Positions 20,353 through 29,640 of a stretch of 32,183 nt of DNA are shown piece after piece. Numbering within the stretch: position 1 is the first letter of the stretch; each line of letters begins with the position of its first letter. Source of the stretch: Poteriospumella lacustris. Taxonomy: Eukaryota; Sar; Chrysophyceae; Chromulinales; Dinobryaceae. The notes beneath the pieces are model-generated. The model had not been told where the DNA came from, ran no database searches, and worked only from the letters and a program-made list of their open reading frames with translations. The stretch is from contig SMOI01000353.1 in NCBI GenBank assembly GCA_008000375.1, positions 1-32,183 on the forward strand, given 5' to 3'. The translations under genes were made by a program, and so were the position numbers.

Positions 20353-21082
20353 ATGGACGTTTTGACTGTATCACAATCAACTTCGCGTGGCTTAGCCGCA
20401 TTGGACGATATTGTCGAAGGAAATATTGTCAAAATCTGCAAACATGTCCTGCAAAAGTTGTTGACAGGGAGCTCAGCCATCGCGATTGGTAAGAACGACC
20501 TTAATGCATATCTCTCTTTTACATTTTGCGCTGATGTTGGGTTTACTCTGTTGTGGTAGATGAGCAAAGTGACGCTGTCGTCGAGGCTGTGGGAATTCTG
20601 TTGCTTGATGCTGCCAGAACGCGATCCAACGAATCTGCTGTCAGGTAAGTGATCGACTCCGTGTGAAATTATTGCATAGTAGCTGTAGCTCATGAAGGAG
20701 TCACTTTTATGACAGAGGACTTCTTCAAGAACAAGGCTTGCGCCCAGCGGTGGTTGATTTATTGGCAGCGTTCTATTCTCAACAGCAAGAGGTCATCATC
20801 AATCACCTTTCCAAGATGAGCATTAACTTTTCCCAAGTGGTTGGCATCGATTGGCGGCTCGACTATGACGTCAAATCGAAGGATACCGGCAAAGACGGCT
20901 TGCCATTGTTTTATGTCACTCTTCAAGTGGTGAATGGTTTGGTCAACGAAGGAAACACATCCCATGTTCAAGCAATTTCTTTCACTGCCACCCTTGAAGA
21001 ACTTCAAGATTTACTCGCAAAAGTGCGCGATGCAGTGAAAGAAGTTGATCGGGTGCTTCTCTCCAACGCATCGGGCAATTAA
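20353..21082 (+). CDS. COMMD3: COMM domain protein, COMMD3-like
   Basis: Three exons, 20353-20488, 20560-20644 and 20716-21082, give 195 aa, the usual size for COMMD3. COMMD proteins form the Commander complex, which recycles endosomal membrane cargo and touches NF-kB and cullin control. The N-terminal half is helical (GLAALDDI, LLLDAARTRS). The C-terminal COMM domain from about residue 115 has the signature VVGIDWRLDYDVKS and ends with LEELQDLLAKVRDAVKEVDR, close to the COMMD3 ending MEQLQDLVGKLKDA. Assignment to COMMD3 rather than another COMMD rests on this C-terminal block and the length. The ATG at 20353 is the only one giving the full N-terminal helix. Confidence 0.85.
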
Positions 21083-21221
21083 GACTGATTTGTTGTTGGT
21101 CTACGGATAGTTGGAAGTGTATATACTCAAAGGAACGTCATTATCCTCATCCATGGATGAGATAATTGTTAATAACGCACAGTCACAAAGTATGACATAG
21201 GCAACGGTATTTTACGTTTTC
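21083..21221. other. Convergent spacer COMMD3 / cyclophilin with palindrome
   Basis: This short 139-bp spacer separates two converging genes. A perfect 16-bp palindrome CTCATCCATGGATGAG is flanked by ATTAT and ATAAT with one bulged base, covering 21140-21166. A transcript from either strand could form the same hairpin near its 3' end. Confidence 0.6.
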
Positions 21222-21872
21222 TTATGCAATTTGACCGCAGTCTACGATGGAAATAGTTTGACTCGTTCGGCCCGTAGAACTGCCAAGAGATTCAATTTGC
21301 TTCACCACATCCATACCGGCTGTCACCATACCAAACACAACATGCTTTCCATCCAACCAAGGAGTCTCTACCGTTGTGAGGAAAAATTGTGAACCGTTGG
21401 AGTTGGCACCCGAGTTGGCCATGGACAGAATGCCTGGACCGGTGTGCTTCAGTCGGAAGTTCTCGTCTGACAAAATCGAACGACAAATACAAGGAGTCAA
21501 ACTCATCCCACTTCAAAAGTAAAAAATCACAATACCTGGGAATTTTTGGCCGTAAATGGATTCGCCACCGGTACCGTTGCCTTTGGTAAAGTCGCCACCT
21601 TGAATCATGAAGTTGGGAATAACTCTGTGGAATGTGGAGCCCTTGTACCAAAGCTTCCTCGTCACGGTGCTCTTCTCACCAGTGCAAAGAACGCTAGAAA
21701 TTATACGATATGAGTGACGGTACGGTCTCAAAGCAGCACTGTGTGTGTGGGAGGGTTCTTACCGAAAGTTCTCCGCCGTGCGAGGGCAAACATCTGCGCG
21801 TAAGGTAATTTCAATGCGTCCAGCGGGCGTTCCGCCAATGGCCATATCAAAATAGACAACAGGATTCGACAT
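21222..21872 (-). CDS. Cyclophilin A-type peptidyl-prolyl cis-trans isomerase
   Basis: Three exons on the minus strand, 21872-21763, 21693-21536 and 21466-21222, give 170 aa. It catalyses proline isomerisation and is the cyclosporin target in this family. All active-site residues are present: R60 in STFHRV, F65, Q68, Q116 and F118 in GSQFFLTT, W126 and H131 in [10 protein letters not shown]. They sit exactly five positions later than in human cyclophilin A. There is no signal peptide or targeting extension, so the protein is cytosolic. The loop before YKGSTFHR ([10 protein letters not shown]) is longer than in the human protein and resembles, in place, the insert of divergent-loop cyclophilins, though I cannot call it that. 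Confidence 0.97.
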
Positions 21873-22226
21873 GATGGACAGGTATCAGCGAAATAGAATG
21901 TGGAAACGCCAAAGGAAAAAGAAGAGTTCATGTTGGTCTTCGATCTCTTTTTTTTTCTGTGACATGTTCGTTGAAAAACGGCACTGGTGTCAATTATTGT
22001 ACAGTTATTATTCTTACCGCTCACAATATATTCTGACTATATTATCTATAAAGTACATAATGCTAGTGTACGAACTATTCGTACTTCTTCGGATAACTGA
22101 GCTACAATAAACAAGAAGTCCTGTGAAACCTTGTACATTATGCGATTTTGCTCTTTTTTCATGGATCATGAGAGGGCGTGCTCGCGGGCGCATGATCACA
22201 ACCTTAACTTCAACAACTTAGATGCG
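21873..22226. promoter_or_regulatory. Divergent promoter region, cyclophilin / effector-like copy 1
   Basis: The left half serves the cyclophilin gene. From about 22018 the sequence (CTCACAATATATTCTGACTA and the following AT-rich stretch with CGTACTTC and AAGTCCTGT) is repeated upstream of copy 2 at about 24905-25030, so it marks the start of the tandem repeat unit and probably the promoter of the effector-like gene. Confidence 0.5.
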
Positions 22227-24520
22227 ATGGAGAACTCTTCAAGTGTCCCCACATGTCAAGATGCTGGCTCGTGCTCACAGCTCATTGCCCTCCTTACTCA
22301 ACGATTGGATATCTTGGAAAGAAAGTTTGAAAGAGAGCTTGAAGCCTCGACCGAAGCCATTTTGGAAAAATTGAACAAGTTGGAGGGAAAGTTCAACAAC
22401 ATGTTTGCCCAGAGAGTCCCAACAAAAACTCCTGTCAGGTACGCTTGCATTTCGAGCAACAGTACAACGCACCTGAAGACAATGCCGTCAGTGTTGATGA
22501 CAAAGAAGCAGCCTTGCAAGGGGCGATAAAGGATTTGCTCAAGGCTGGCAATCCAAAGTACAAAACCAAAGTTCTCATCTGGACTGCCTCCGAAACCTCA
22601 TTTGAAATCGTTTCTGCTGGCGATATCCCAAATCCAGTCTTATCGGCAATAACGGTGGATTGCTCTGTCGCCACAGCTCTCAGATGCTGCGGTATCGATG
22701 ACGCTGAAGTCGCCGCCCGAGCAGAGTCGTCGGAAAACCCGTTTGCAGTGTTTGCTCGAAATAGTCACGGGAAAGAAACGATGCAGTCCAACCTGCAAGA
22801 CAAGTGGAAGCGAAGTGGCTCATGCCCCCTCTTAGCAGCATGTGACGGCAGAACGTCCGGCAAGCTGCCAATGTTTCTACCCGGCGGCGCCCCGAATTCC
22901 TTTGACTTGACTGGCAGGCCAGACATTATGTCGAGGGCATGTCCGATGGTGATGGAGTTCAAGTTGGCTGCGACCGATCGAGAGTTGATGGACAGTCTGA
23001 AGCAGGTTATGCAGCGACTCCACTTGCTCTTCAGTGTCAACTGTTTCATCAAGCGGTCGTTTGGGTTTGCGGTGAATGGCGGTACTAACTCGTTCCTGGT
23101 GTCGATCCATCGCAATCTCGTGCGTGACCAACCTCATTGGTATGAGGACACCGTCCACATCCTCAAGATTGCAACCACAAATGTTGCCGGAATATGGAAT
23201 GAGCTCACGAAGAAAGCGCAGCAAGACTTGTGCTTTGTCCTGGATCGAGATGTGTTTGCCTTGGCGGCGACGTTGAGAGCGATGTCCCAAACGACCGCGC
23301 CGTCGGCGTCACCTCCTCCTCCCCCTCCGGATTTGGACTTGTCGAGGCTCATGGGCTACACTAAGATCAGTCTCAAGGGACTGTCGTCATCCCGCGTCTA
23401 TGGTGTGTATCCGTCAAACGTGGTCAACGAACGCAACAGAACGTTTATCCGGACAACGGCCACCGAGCCGGTGTTCTTGGTGAAGATCAGCCATTCTCGC
23501 GGTCGTAGTTGTCGTGAACACCGCGCTCTGAAGCAAGTAGCCCGGAACTTCGGCTCATCGCCATGGTCGCAGCTGTTTTATGTGCATCAATCCTTCGTTT
23601 TCGTGAACTGGGCCGTATCGGATACCGCCGCCTTCAGTCCCGTGGCGGTGGCGGGTAACTTCCCCACGTTGAGTTCGCTGCTTTCTCTGGGTATAACCAA
23701 TGATGCCGAACTCGCTCGCCTCTGTCTAGATAGACCAGGCGCAATCCAAGAGACGTGTTGGTGGACTCCGCTGTTGAACAGTGCGTTGCCCAATGACACT
23801 TCCCCAGTCGCGACGGTGGTGATGAAGCACGCACACCGTTTGGCATTCGTGAACGACGCTGTATTTGAAAGTGTGATGCAATGTATGAGACAATGGCTGC
23901 AGCGCATTCACACGGCCGGTGTCTTGCATACCGACCTGCGGCCTAGCAATCTCATGTGGCTGCCGGTCAAGAGCGGCACTGTCACGACGGAAATTGAGAA
24001 AAAACTCACACTGCCTGTGGATGAAGTGTTGGGAGGCGCAGTGTCGCTGGAGAGAGAGGCTCGAGTGAATCGGACGCTTGAATCCCAGTTCGACATGGAG
24101 TTGCGAATTGAAGATCCGCCCAGTGTGGCGGGGTCGTGCTCTCAAGATGGCGTCGTCGATATTCCCAGCGAGATCACAGAGGGGGCAACAGCGACAGGCC
24201 GACCAGAAGCGACAGCAACGACCGAGGCGGAAGAGACAACCGACAACGCAAACGACGCTGTCGGTGTCACAGCGGCTGCTGCGACCGACCATTCCGTCAC
24301 TCAGGAGTTGATGCTGCCGATCGTTATCGATTTCGATTGTGCCGAACTGCTGAGCGAAGGCACCAACAGTTGTGAAGTGAGCATCTCTGTACCGGGGGCT
24401 CGGTCGAACCAGATCCGCAAACAAAAAAGACCTCCCGAGGAGCAACTTTCGGTGGAGTGGGAAACTTACGATGATATGGATATGGTGATGAGGTCACTAA
24501 GAGAAATATTACGCAAATAG
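22227..24520 (+). CDS. CRN/RHS-like effector-type protein, coiled coil + REase + kinase, copy 1
   Basis: Two exons, 22227-22438 and 22492-24520, give 746 aa. The 53-nt intron restores one frame; without it the N-terminal and main ORFs are out of register. Residues 1-70 are mostly a coiled coil (LTQRLDILERKF, ILEKLNKLEGKF). Residues about 75-300 resemble the PD-(D/E)xK nuclease domain of CRN/RHS effectors, with D215 in GRPD, E226 and K228 in MEFK, and a QVMQRL helix after it. From about 330 a protein-kinase-like domain follows: K402 in LVKIS, E413, HTDLRPSN (H550, D552, N557) and IDFD (D684). About 130 residues, mostly acidic and Ala/Thr-rich, separate the catalytic loop from the metal-binding Asp. 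In this class the proteins act in host or own nuclei, or in selfish-element conflict. No signal peptide or LFLAK motif is seen, so secretion is unproven. Confidence 0.85.
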
Positions 24521-24646
24521 TCCATCCAATTCCGCTTAGCCAAGTACAACTACATGTAACCAACCAATACTTACACGCTCTGACTATGTCTCTTCTGCTG
24601 CCCTGTTGATGGTCTTGCCTTAGCCTATGCTCGCAGCGGATGGTGA

Positions 24647-24886
24647 TGCATCGACGGTCCCGTCGCCGCAGAGGCCTACACGCTTATGGCATATTTGCAG
24701 GCGACGGGTTGGCAGGCGCTGCGACGGCTCAGCAGCGTGGACAATGGCCTTCACAGCACTGGTGCCTTTGCAGTGGTGGCGTTGGAACGAGCGCCGCGTG
24801 AACGAATCGGCACACTTTACGCTGCTGCGGCGTTTTGGCAGTGCACCGACGGCAGCTGCGCTAACGCGAGCCGGCAATCATTGTAG
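24647..24886 (+). pseudogene. Unclassified ORF fragment downstream of copy 1
   Basis: This 80-codon open frame without an ATG at its 5' end includes YTLMAYLQATGWQALRRL and RIGTLYAAAAFWQCTDGS. The same peptide blocks recur downstream of copy 2, where a 10-nt length difference breaks the frame. Conservation of the blocks and their amino-acid character suggest a relic of a real exon carried with the duplication. I do not recognise the family. An unspliced 3' exon of the effector gene is possible but needs a splice path I cannot see. Confidence 0.4.
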
Positions 24887-25062
24887 AGTTATGGTCCTTA
24901 CCTTTCACAATGTATTGTGACTATATTTTGTACTATATTTGTACATGTTACTAGTGTACGTACATACCATTCGTACTTCGTACACAGAGAAATCTCGAAG
25001 TCCTGTAAAACGTTGTACAGTAGGATTGTGCTATGTGCTATGTCTGTTGTAATAACGATGAG

Positions 25063-25251
25063 CTAAATGTTGACGAGCTCAGAGTGATTAGTTGAATTCT
25101 GTTGCAGGTTGGCTAAGAACTCCCTATTCGCTGAAGTCGATGGCGATCGGAGATTCTCTGTGACCGAGTTGTCATTTGTCGTGTTCGGCTCGTTTGTCGT
25201 CGTGGATGACAAGTTATCCAACAATGTCGCTATGTCTTGAGGGTTTTTCAC
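25063..25251 (-). other. Minus-strand ORF in the unit-2-specific insertion
   Basis: On the minus strand an open frame of 62 codons (KNPQDIATLLDNL, then Ser/Thr/Asn-rich) runs head to head with copy 2. It has no ATG, but a possible acceptor ATTTAG lies just before it, so it could be an exon remnant of another gene brought in with the insertion. No family is recognised. Confidence 0.25.
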
Positions 25252-25278
25252 AACCTAAATTGCAACAACTTAGATGCG

Positions 25279-27619
25279 ATGGAGAACTCTTCAACTGTCC
25301 CCACAAGTCAAGATGCTGACTCGTGCTCACAGCTCATTGCCTTCCTAACTCAACGATTGGATAACTTGGAAAGAAAGTTTGAAGCCTCGACCGAAGCCAT
25401 TTTGGAAAAATTGAACAAGTTGGAGGGAAACTTCAACAACATGTTTGACCAGAGAGTCGAAACGAAAACTCCTGTCAGGTACGCTTGCTTTTCGAGCTAC
25501 TCCGAGTACAGCGCACCTGAAGACAATGCCGTCCGTCAGTGTTATTTCGCAGAAAGGTCATGACAAAGAAGCAGCCTTGCAAGGGGCGATAAAGGATTTG
25601 TTCAAGGCTGGCAATCCAAAGTACAAAACCAAAGTTCTCATCTGGACTGACTCCGATACCCCACATGAAATCGTTTCTGCTGGCGATATCCCAAATCCAG
25701 TCTTATCGGCAATAACGGTGGATTGCTCTGTCGCCACAGCTCTCAGATGCTGCGGTATCGATGACGCTGAAGCCGCCGCCCGAGCAGAGTCGTCGAAAAA
25801 CCCGTTTACAGTATTCGCTGTAAATGTCCCTGCAAATGTCAAGAAAAACAAGAGTCACAAGGAAGACAACATACAGACCAAACTGCAAGACAAGTGGAAG
25901 CGAAGTGGCTCATGCCCCCTCTTAGCAGCATGTGACGGCAGAAAGTCCGGCAAGCTACCAATGTTTCTACCCGGCGGCGCCCCGAATTCCTTTGACTTGA
26001 CTGGCAGGCCAGACATTATGTCGAGGGCATGTCCGATGGTGATGGAGTTCAAGTTGGCTGCGACCGATCGAGAGTTGATGGACAGTCTGAAGCAGGTTAT
26101 GCAGCGACTCCACTTGCTCTTCAGTGTCAACTGTTTCATCAAGCGGTCGTTTGGGTTTGCGGTGAATGGCGGTGCCAGCTCGTTCCTGGTGTCGATCCAT
26201 CGCAATCTCGCGCGTGACCAACCTCATTGGTATGAGGACACCGTCCACATCCTGAAGATTGCGACCACGCATGTCGCAGGAATATGGAATGAGCTCACGA
26301 AGAAAGCGCAGCAAGACTTGTGCTTTGTCCTGGATCGAGATGTGTTTGCCTTGGCGGCGACGTTGAGAGCGATGTCCCAAACGACCGCGCCGTCGGCGTC
26401 ACCTCCTCCTCCCCCTCCGGATTGGGACTTGTCGAGGCTCATGGGCTACACTAAGATCAGTCTCAAGGGACTGTCGTCATCCCGCGTCTATGGTGTCTAT
26501 CCGTCAAACGTGGTCAACGAACGCAACAGAACGTTTATCCGGACGACGGTCACCGAGCCGGTGTTCTTGGTGAAGACCAGCCATTCTCCCGACCGTAGTT
26601 GTCGTGAACACAGCGCTCTGAAGCGATTGGCCCAGAACTTCGGCTCATCGCCATGGGCGCAGCTGTTTTATGTGCATCAATCCTTCGTTTTCGAGAACTG
26701 GGTCGTATCGGATACCGCCGCCTTCAGCTCAGTGGCGGTGGCGGGTAACTTCCCCACGTTGAGTTCGCTGTTCTCTCTGGGTATAATCAATGATGCCGAA
26801 CTCGCTCCCCTCTGTCTAGATAGACCAGGCGCAATCCAAGAGACGTGTTGGTGGAATCCACTGTTGAACTGCAGGTCGTTGCCCAATGACACTTCCCCAG
26901 TCGCGACGGTGGTGATGAAGCACGCGCACCGTTTAGCATTCGTGAAGGACACTGCATTTCAAAGTGTGATGGTACGTTTGGGAAAATGGCTGCGGCGCAT
27001 TCACACGGCCGGGGTCTTGCATACCGACCTGCGGCCTAGCAATATCATGTGGCTGCCGGTCAAGAGCGGCACTGTCACGACGGAAATTGAGAAGGACCTT
27101 ACACTGCCTGTGGATAAAGTGTTGGGAAGCGCAGTGTCGCCCGAGGGCGAGAATCGGACATGGAGCTGTGAATCGCAGTTCGACATGGAGTTGCGAATTG
27201 AAGATCCGCCCAGTGTGGCGGGGTCGTGCTCTCAAGATGACGTCGTCGATATTCCCAGCGAGATCACAGAGGGGGCAAGTGCGACAGGCCGACCAGAAGC
27301 GACAGCAACGACCGAGGCGGAAGAGACAACCGACAACGCAAACGACGCTGTCGGTGTCACAGCGGCTGCTGCGACCGACCATTCCGTCACTCAGGAGTTG
27401 ATGCTGCCGATCGTTATCGATTTCGATTGTGCCGAACTGCTGAGCGAAGGCACCAACAGTTGTGAAGTGGGCATCTCGGTACCGGGGGCTCGGTCGAATC
27501 TGATCCGCAAACAAAAAGAACTTTCCAAGGAGCGACTTTCGGTGGAGTGGGAAACTTACGATGATATAGCAATGATGATGGAGTCACTCAGAGAAGTAGC
27601 ACCCAAATCGACTAAATAG
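25279..27619 (+). CDS. CRN/RHS-like effector-type protein, coiled coil + REase + kinase, copy 2
   Basis: Two exons, 25279-25478 and 25540-27619, give 759 aa. The 61-nt intron uses the same donor (GTACGC) and equivalent acceptor as copy 1. The architecture is the same: coiled coil (exon 1); REase-like domain with D225 in GRPD, E236 and K238 in MEFK; kinase-like domain with K412 in LVKTS, D563 in HTDLRPSN and D694 in IDFD. Relative to copy 1 it lacks four residues in the coiled coil (ERELEAS becomes EAS), has extra residues around VPANVKKNKSHKED before the REase core, and has a different segment after LGSAVSPEG. All candidate catalytic residues are kept and no stop interrupts the frame, so both copies look functional. 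The shared ATG of MENSS is the only start conserved in both. Confidence 0.85.
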
Positions 27620-27796
27620 CAATAGCCCATCCCATTCCGCTCAGCCAAGAACAACTACATGTAACCAGCCAATACTTACACGCTCTGACTATGTCTCTTC
27701 TGGTGCCCTGTCGATGGTCTTGTCTGCCTAGACGCATCTAGCCTATTCTCGCAGCGGATTGTGATGCAGCGCCATTTTCGTCGGTCGTCGAAGCTC

Positions 27797-28100
27797 GTCG
27801 ACGGTCCCGTTGCCGCAGAGACCTACACGCTTATGGTACATATTCGAAGGGGAGGCGCTGCGACGGCTCAGCAGCGTGGACAAACTGCAGGCCTTAAAGA
27901 GCATTGGCGTGGTGGCGTTCGAACGAGTGCCGCGTGAACGAATCGGCACACTCTACGCTGCTGCTGCGTTTTGGCAGTGCACCGACGGCAGCTACGCTAT
28001 CGCGAGCCGGCAAGTCGTAACACCGCAACAGGCGCAGAGCCGGCCCACGGTACACGGCATGAGACGGATTCTCAGTTACACGTCCCGCCGGTCTCGGTGA
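27797..28100 (+). pseudogene. Frameshifted ORF fragment downstream of copy 2
   Basis: This is the second copy of the unclassified fragment. VDGPVAAETYTLMV is in one frame; after a 10-nt length difference near 27845-27855 the match continues in another frame as GVVAFERVPRERIGTLY and FWQCTDGSYAIASRQ, and then runs to a stop at 28100. The frame break shows decay unless an intron bridges it. Confidence 0.4.
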
Positions 28101-28246
28101 TATAGACACACCTACACCCCCTGTACTCAGGGGGCGGTCATCGCCGTCGACGTGACCGCCTCTTCGTCATAGCCACTAAGCGTTTAACTCATAACCCCCC
28201 ATCCTCCATCCCCTTACCCGCTCCGTTCCGTTCCGTCGCTGTGACA

Positions 28247-28363
28247 TGCAGCCGCAGCCAGGCGCTGAAGACCACCGACGGCTTCTTCAAAAAGCTCTAC
28301 ACGCGCGCCAAGCAACTGGACGTGCCGCCATTCGACTTGCTGAAACGCAGCGGGACGCTGTAG
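28247..28363 (+). pseudogene. Coding-like fragment, C-terminal exon remnant
   Basis: An open frame ending at TAG (28361-28363) reads SRSQALKTTDGFFKKLYT, then RAKQLDVPPFDLLKRSGTL. It has protein-like composition and a possible acceptor (GACATGCAG) just before it. There is no start codon and no recognised family. It may be the last exon of whatever gene left the fragment upstream. Confidence 0.25.
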
Positions 28364-28433
28364 CGGGCGCCGACGGGCAGCAGTCGGCGACGTCATTGGA
28401 TTGGTCTCAAGTTTACACTGCAGAGCACCATCG

Positions 28434-28511
28434 GAAGGGGAAGCCCCTTTCTCTGTAAGCATCTGTCACCATCCGAAGTGACAGATGCTCACAGAAGGGG
28501 GCTTCCCCTTC
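28434..28511. repeat. Strong hairpin, 34-36-nt arms, 8-nt loop
   Basis: The arm at 28434-28469 (GAAGGGGAAGCCCC... ending GCATCTGTCAC) pairs with 28478-28511, with one small indel and a few mismatches. The loop is CATCCGAA. It lies just beyond the tandem duplication and about 300 bp upstream of the globin start. Confidence 0.9.
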
Positions 28512-28819
28512 GGTACAGAAAGCATACGTAGCCTCTGTAACTGCCCAACGTCTCTACAGGGCTGGGGAAAAATTGTGAAACGTCCGACAAGAGTCATCAT
28601 CGTGTTGCTGTGTGTTCTTTTCTTCTTGCGCTGCTTTTTCTTTGAGGTGAGAAAAGAGAGGTCTCTCTCCTACATATTTCTCTTTGCATCATCGTTTTGA
28701 ACACTTCTTTGGAACGACTACTCAACCTGTGGTCAAGTGCAGATACATAAGTCACAAAAGTGTGCAAAAGCTCCAGACAATAACATCTTGACAGCATACA
28801 CAGTGCGGACGTTCAAGAA

Positions 28820-29640
28820 ATGGGAGGTGCAGTATCTTCGCCCGCGAAAGTTCAACATAAATTGAGAAGATCGGAAGAAGAAGTTGTCCGATTAATGATG
28901 CCGGTCTTTTACAATGGCGAGCCAATTACGCCTGAAGAAAGAAAAGTCGCGGCGGAGTCCTGGAACTTGATTTTGGACGATAAGTCTCCGGTGTTTGTGG
29001 ATCGAAAAGGCAAACCTGATTTCCCATATCAAACGTGTGTGACCTACTTCTATGACACGTTCTACAGCCGTTTGTTTGATATCCATCCCACTTGTCGACA
29101 CATGTTCAAGAATGGTCTGCGTTCGCAGGGAAAGTTCCTGGTCAAGATGATTTCCCTCTCACTCAGTGAGCTTGATGATCCTCAGCAATATGACCGAAAT
29201 CTCATCAAATTAGCTGAGAACCATTATGATCGTGGTGTGAAGTCTGTTGAATGTAAGTGTGTAGATGCTAAACTTTGTCCATAGGGCAAGTTCGCTCACT
29301 CCCGATGTTCGTTACAGATGCCGTGGTCGGAGAAGTGCTCTTTTACGTTCTACGACAATGTCTGGGTCCGAACGTATACATGCAAGATGTGCATCAAGTA
29401 TGGGTCAAGGTGTATTCGCGAATGTTGAAGACCATCGTCCCCACCGCAGTCGACTGCGAACTGAAAGGCTACCGACACCATTCCGAACCAGAACTACGTC
29501 CACATGTGCGGGCCAGCTACATGTTTTCTCATGCACAAACCTTGGCTTTCTTCCAAGCTGCATCCAGTGCCGATGAGTCTGATAAAGATGCGAATACGGA
29601 GTTGAAAAGTGAGAAAATTCGAAGAGGCGAGGGAGCGTAA
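28820..29640 (+). CDS. Single-domain globin with N-myristoylation signature
   Basis: Two exons, 28820-29252 and 29318-29640, give 251 aa with a 65-nt intron. Globins bind haem and O2 or NO. The clearest mark is the F-helix block AENHYDRGVKSVEYAVVGE, with proximal H135, which resembles the HVxxGVKPEHY.xVGE block of flavohaemoglobin-type and related globins. Q103 in SQGKFL is a candidate distal residue. There is no reductase domain, so this is not a flavohaemoglobin. The N-terminus MGGAVSSP fits the G-x-x-x-S rule for N-myristoylation, so membrane attachment is predicted. About 45 N-terminal residues precede the fold (LTPEERK.VAESW-type A helix at PITPEERKVAAESW), and an acidic tail follows it. 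The ATG is the first in frame after the leader. Confidence 0.88.

Larger units (their letters stand above)
24521..25278. other. Spacer between the two effector-like copies
   Basis: It holds the 3' flank of copy 1, a conserved ORF fragment (24647-24886), the repeated AT-rich promoter block of unit 2 (about 24905-25030) and an insertion of about 200 bp (about 25040-25245) absent upstream of copy 1. The block around 24925-24990 is rich in GTAC and TATATT motifs. Confidence 0.6.
22018..28015 (+). repeat. Direct tandem duplication, two units of about 2.9 and 3.1 kb
   Basis: Unit 1 is about 22018-24880 and unit 2 about 24905-28015. Each runs from an AT-rich promoter block through a two-exon gene into a 3' flank starting TTACACGCTCTGACTATGTC and a conserved ORF fragment. 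Unit 2 has an extra roughly 200 bp between promoter block and start codon, and additional insertions in the 3' flank. Long blocks are nearly identical while others have diverged. Confidence 0.9.
27620..28819. other. Spacer between effector-like copy 2 and globin gene
   Basis: It holds the 3' flank of unit 2 with a frameshifted ORF fragment (27797-28100), a second fragment (28247-28363), a strong hairpin (28434-28511) and the presumed promoter and leader of the globin gene (about 28560-28819). Near 28133-28160 an 8-bp inverted repeat GGCGGTCA/TGACCGCC with a 12-nt loop is present. Confidence 0.55.

Noticed and set aside
22131-22529. N-terminal ORF of copy 1 taken as a separate or frameshifted gene
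   Set aside because: A GT-AG intron at 22439-22491 joins it in frame to the main ORF, and the same holds at 25479-25539 in copy 2, so pseudogenisation is not needed.
23726-24445. Minus-strand ORF of 239 codons inside copy 1 (and its counterpart at 26933-27514)
   Set aside because: It is a codon-bias mirror of the kinase coding strand; no family motifs are present.
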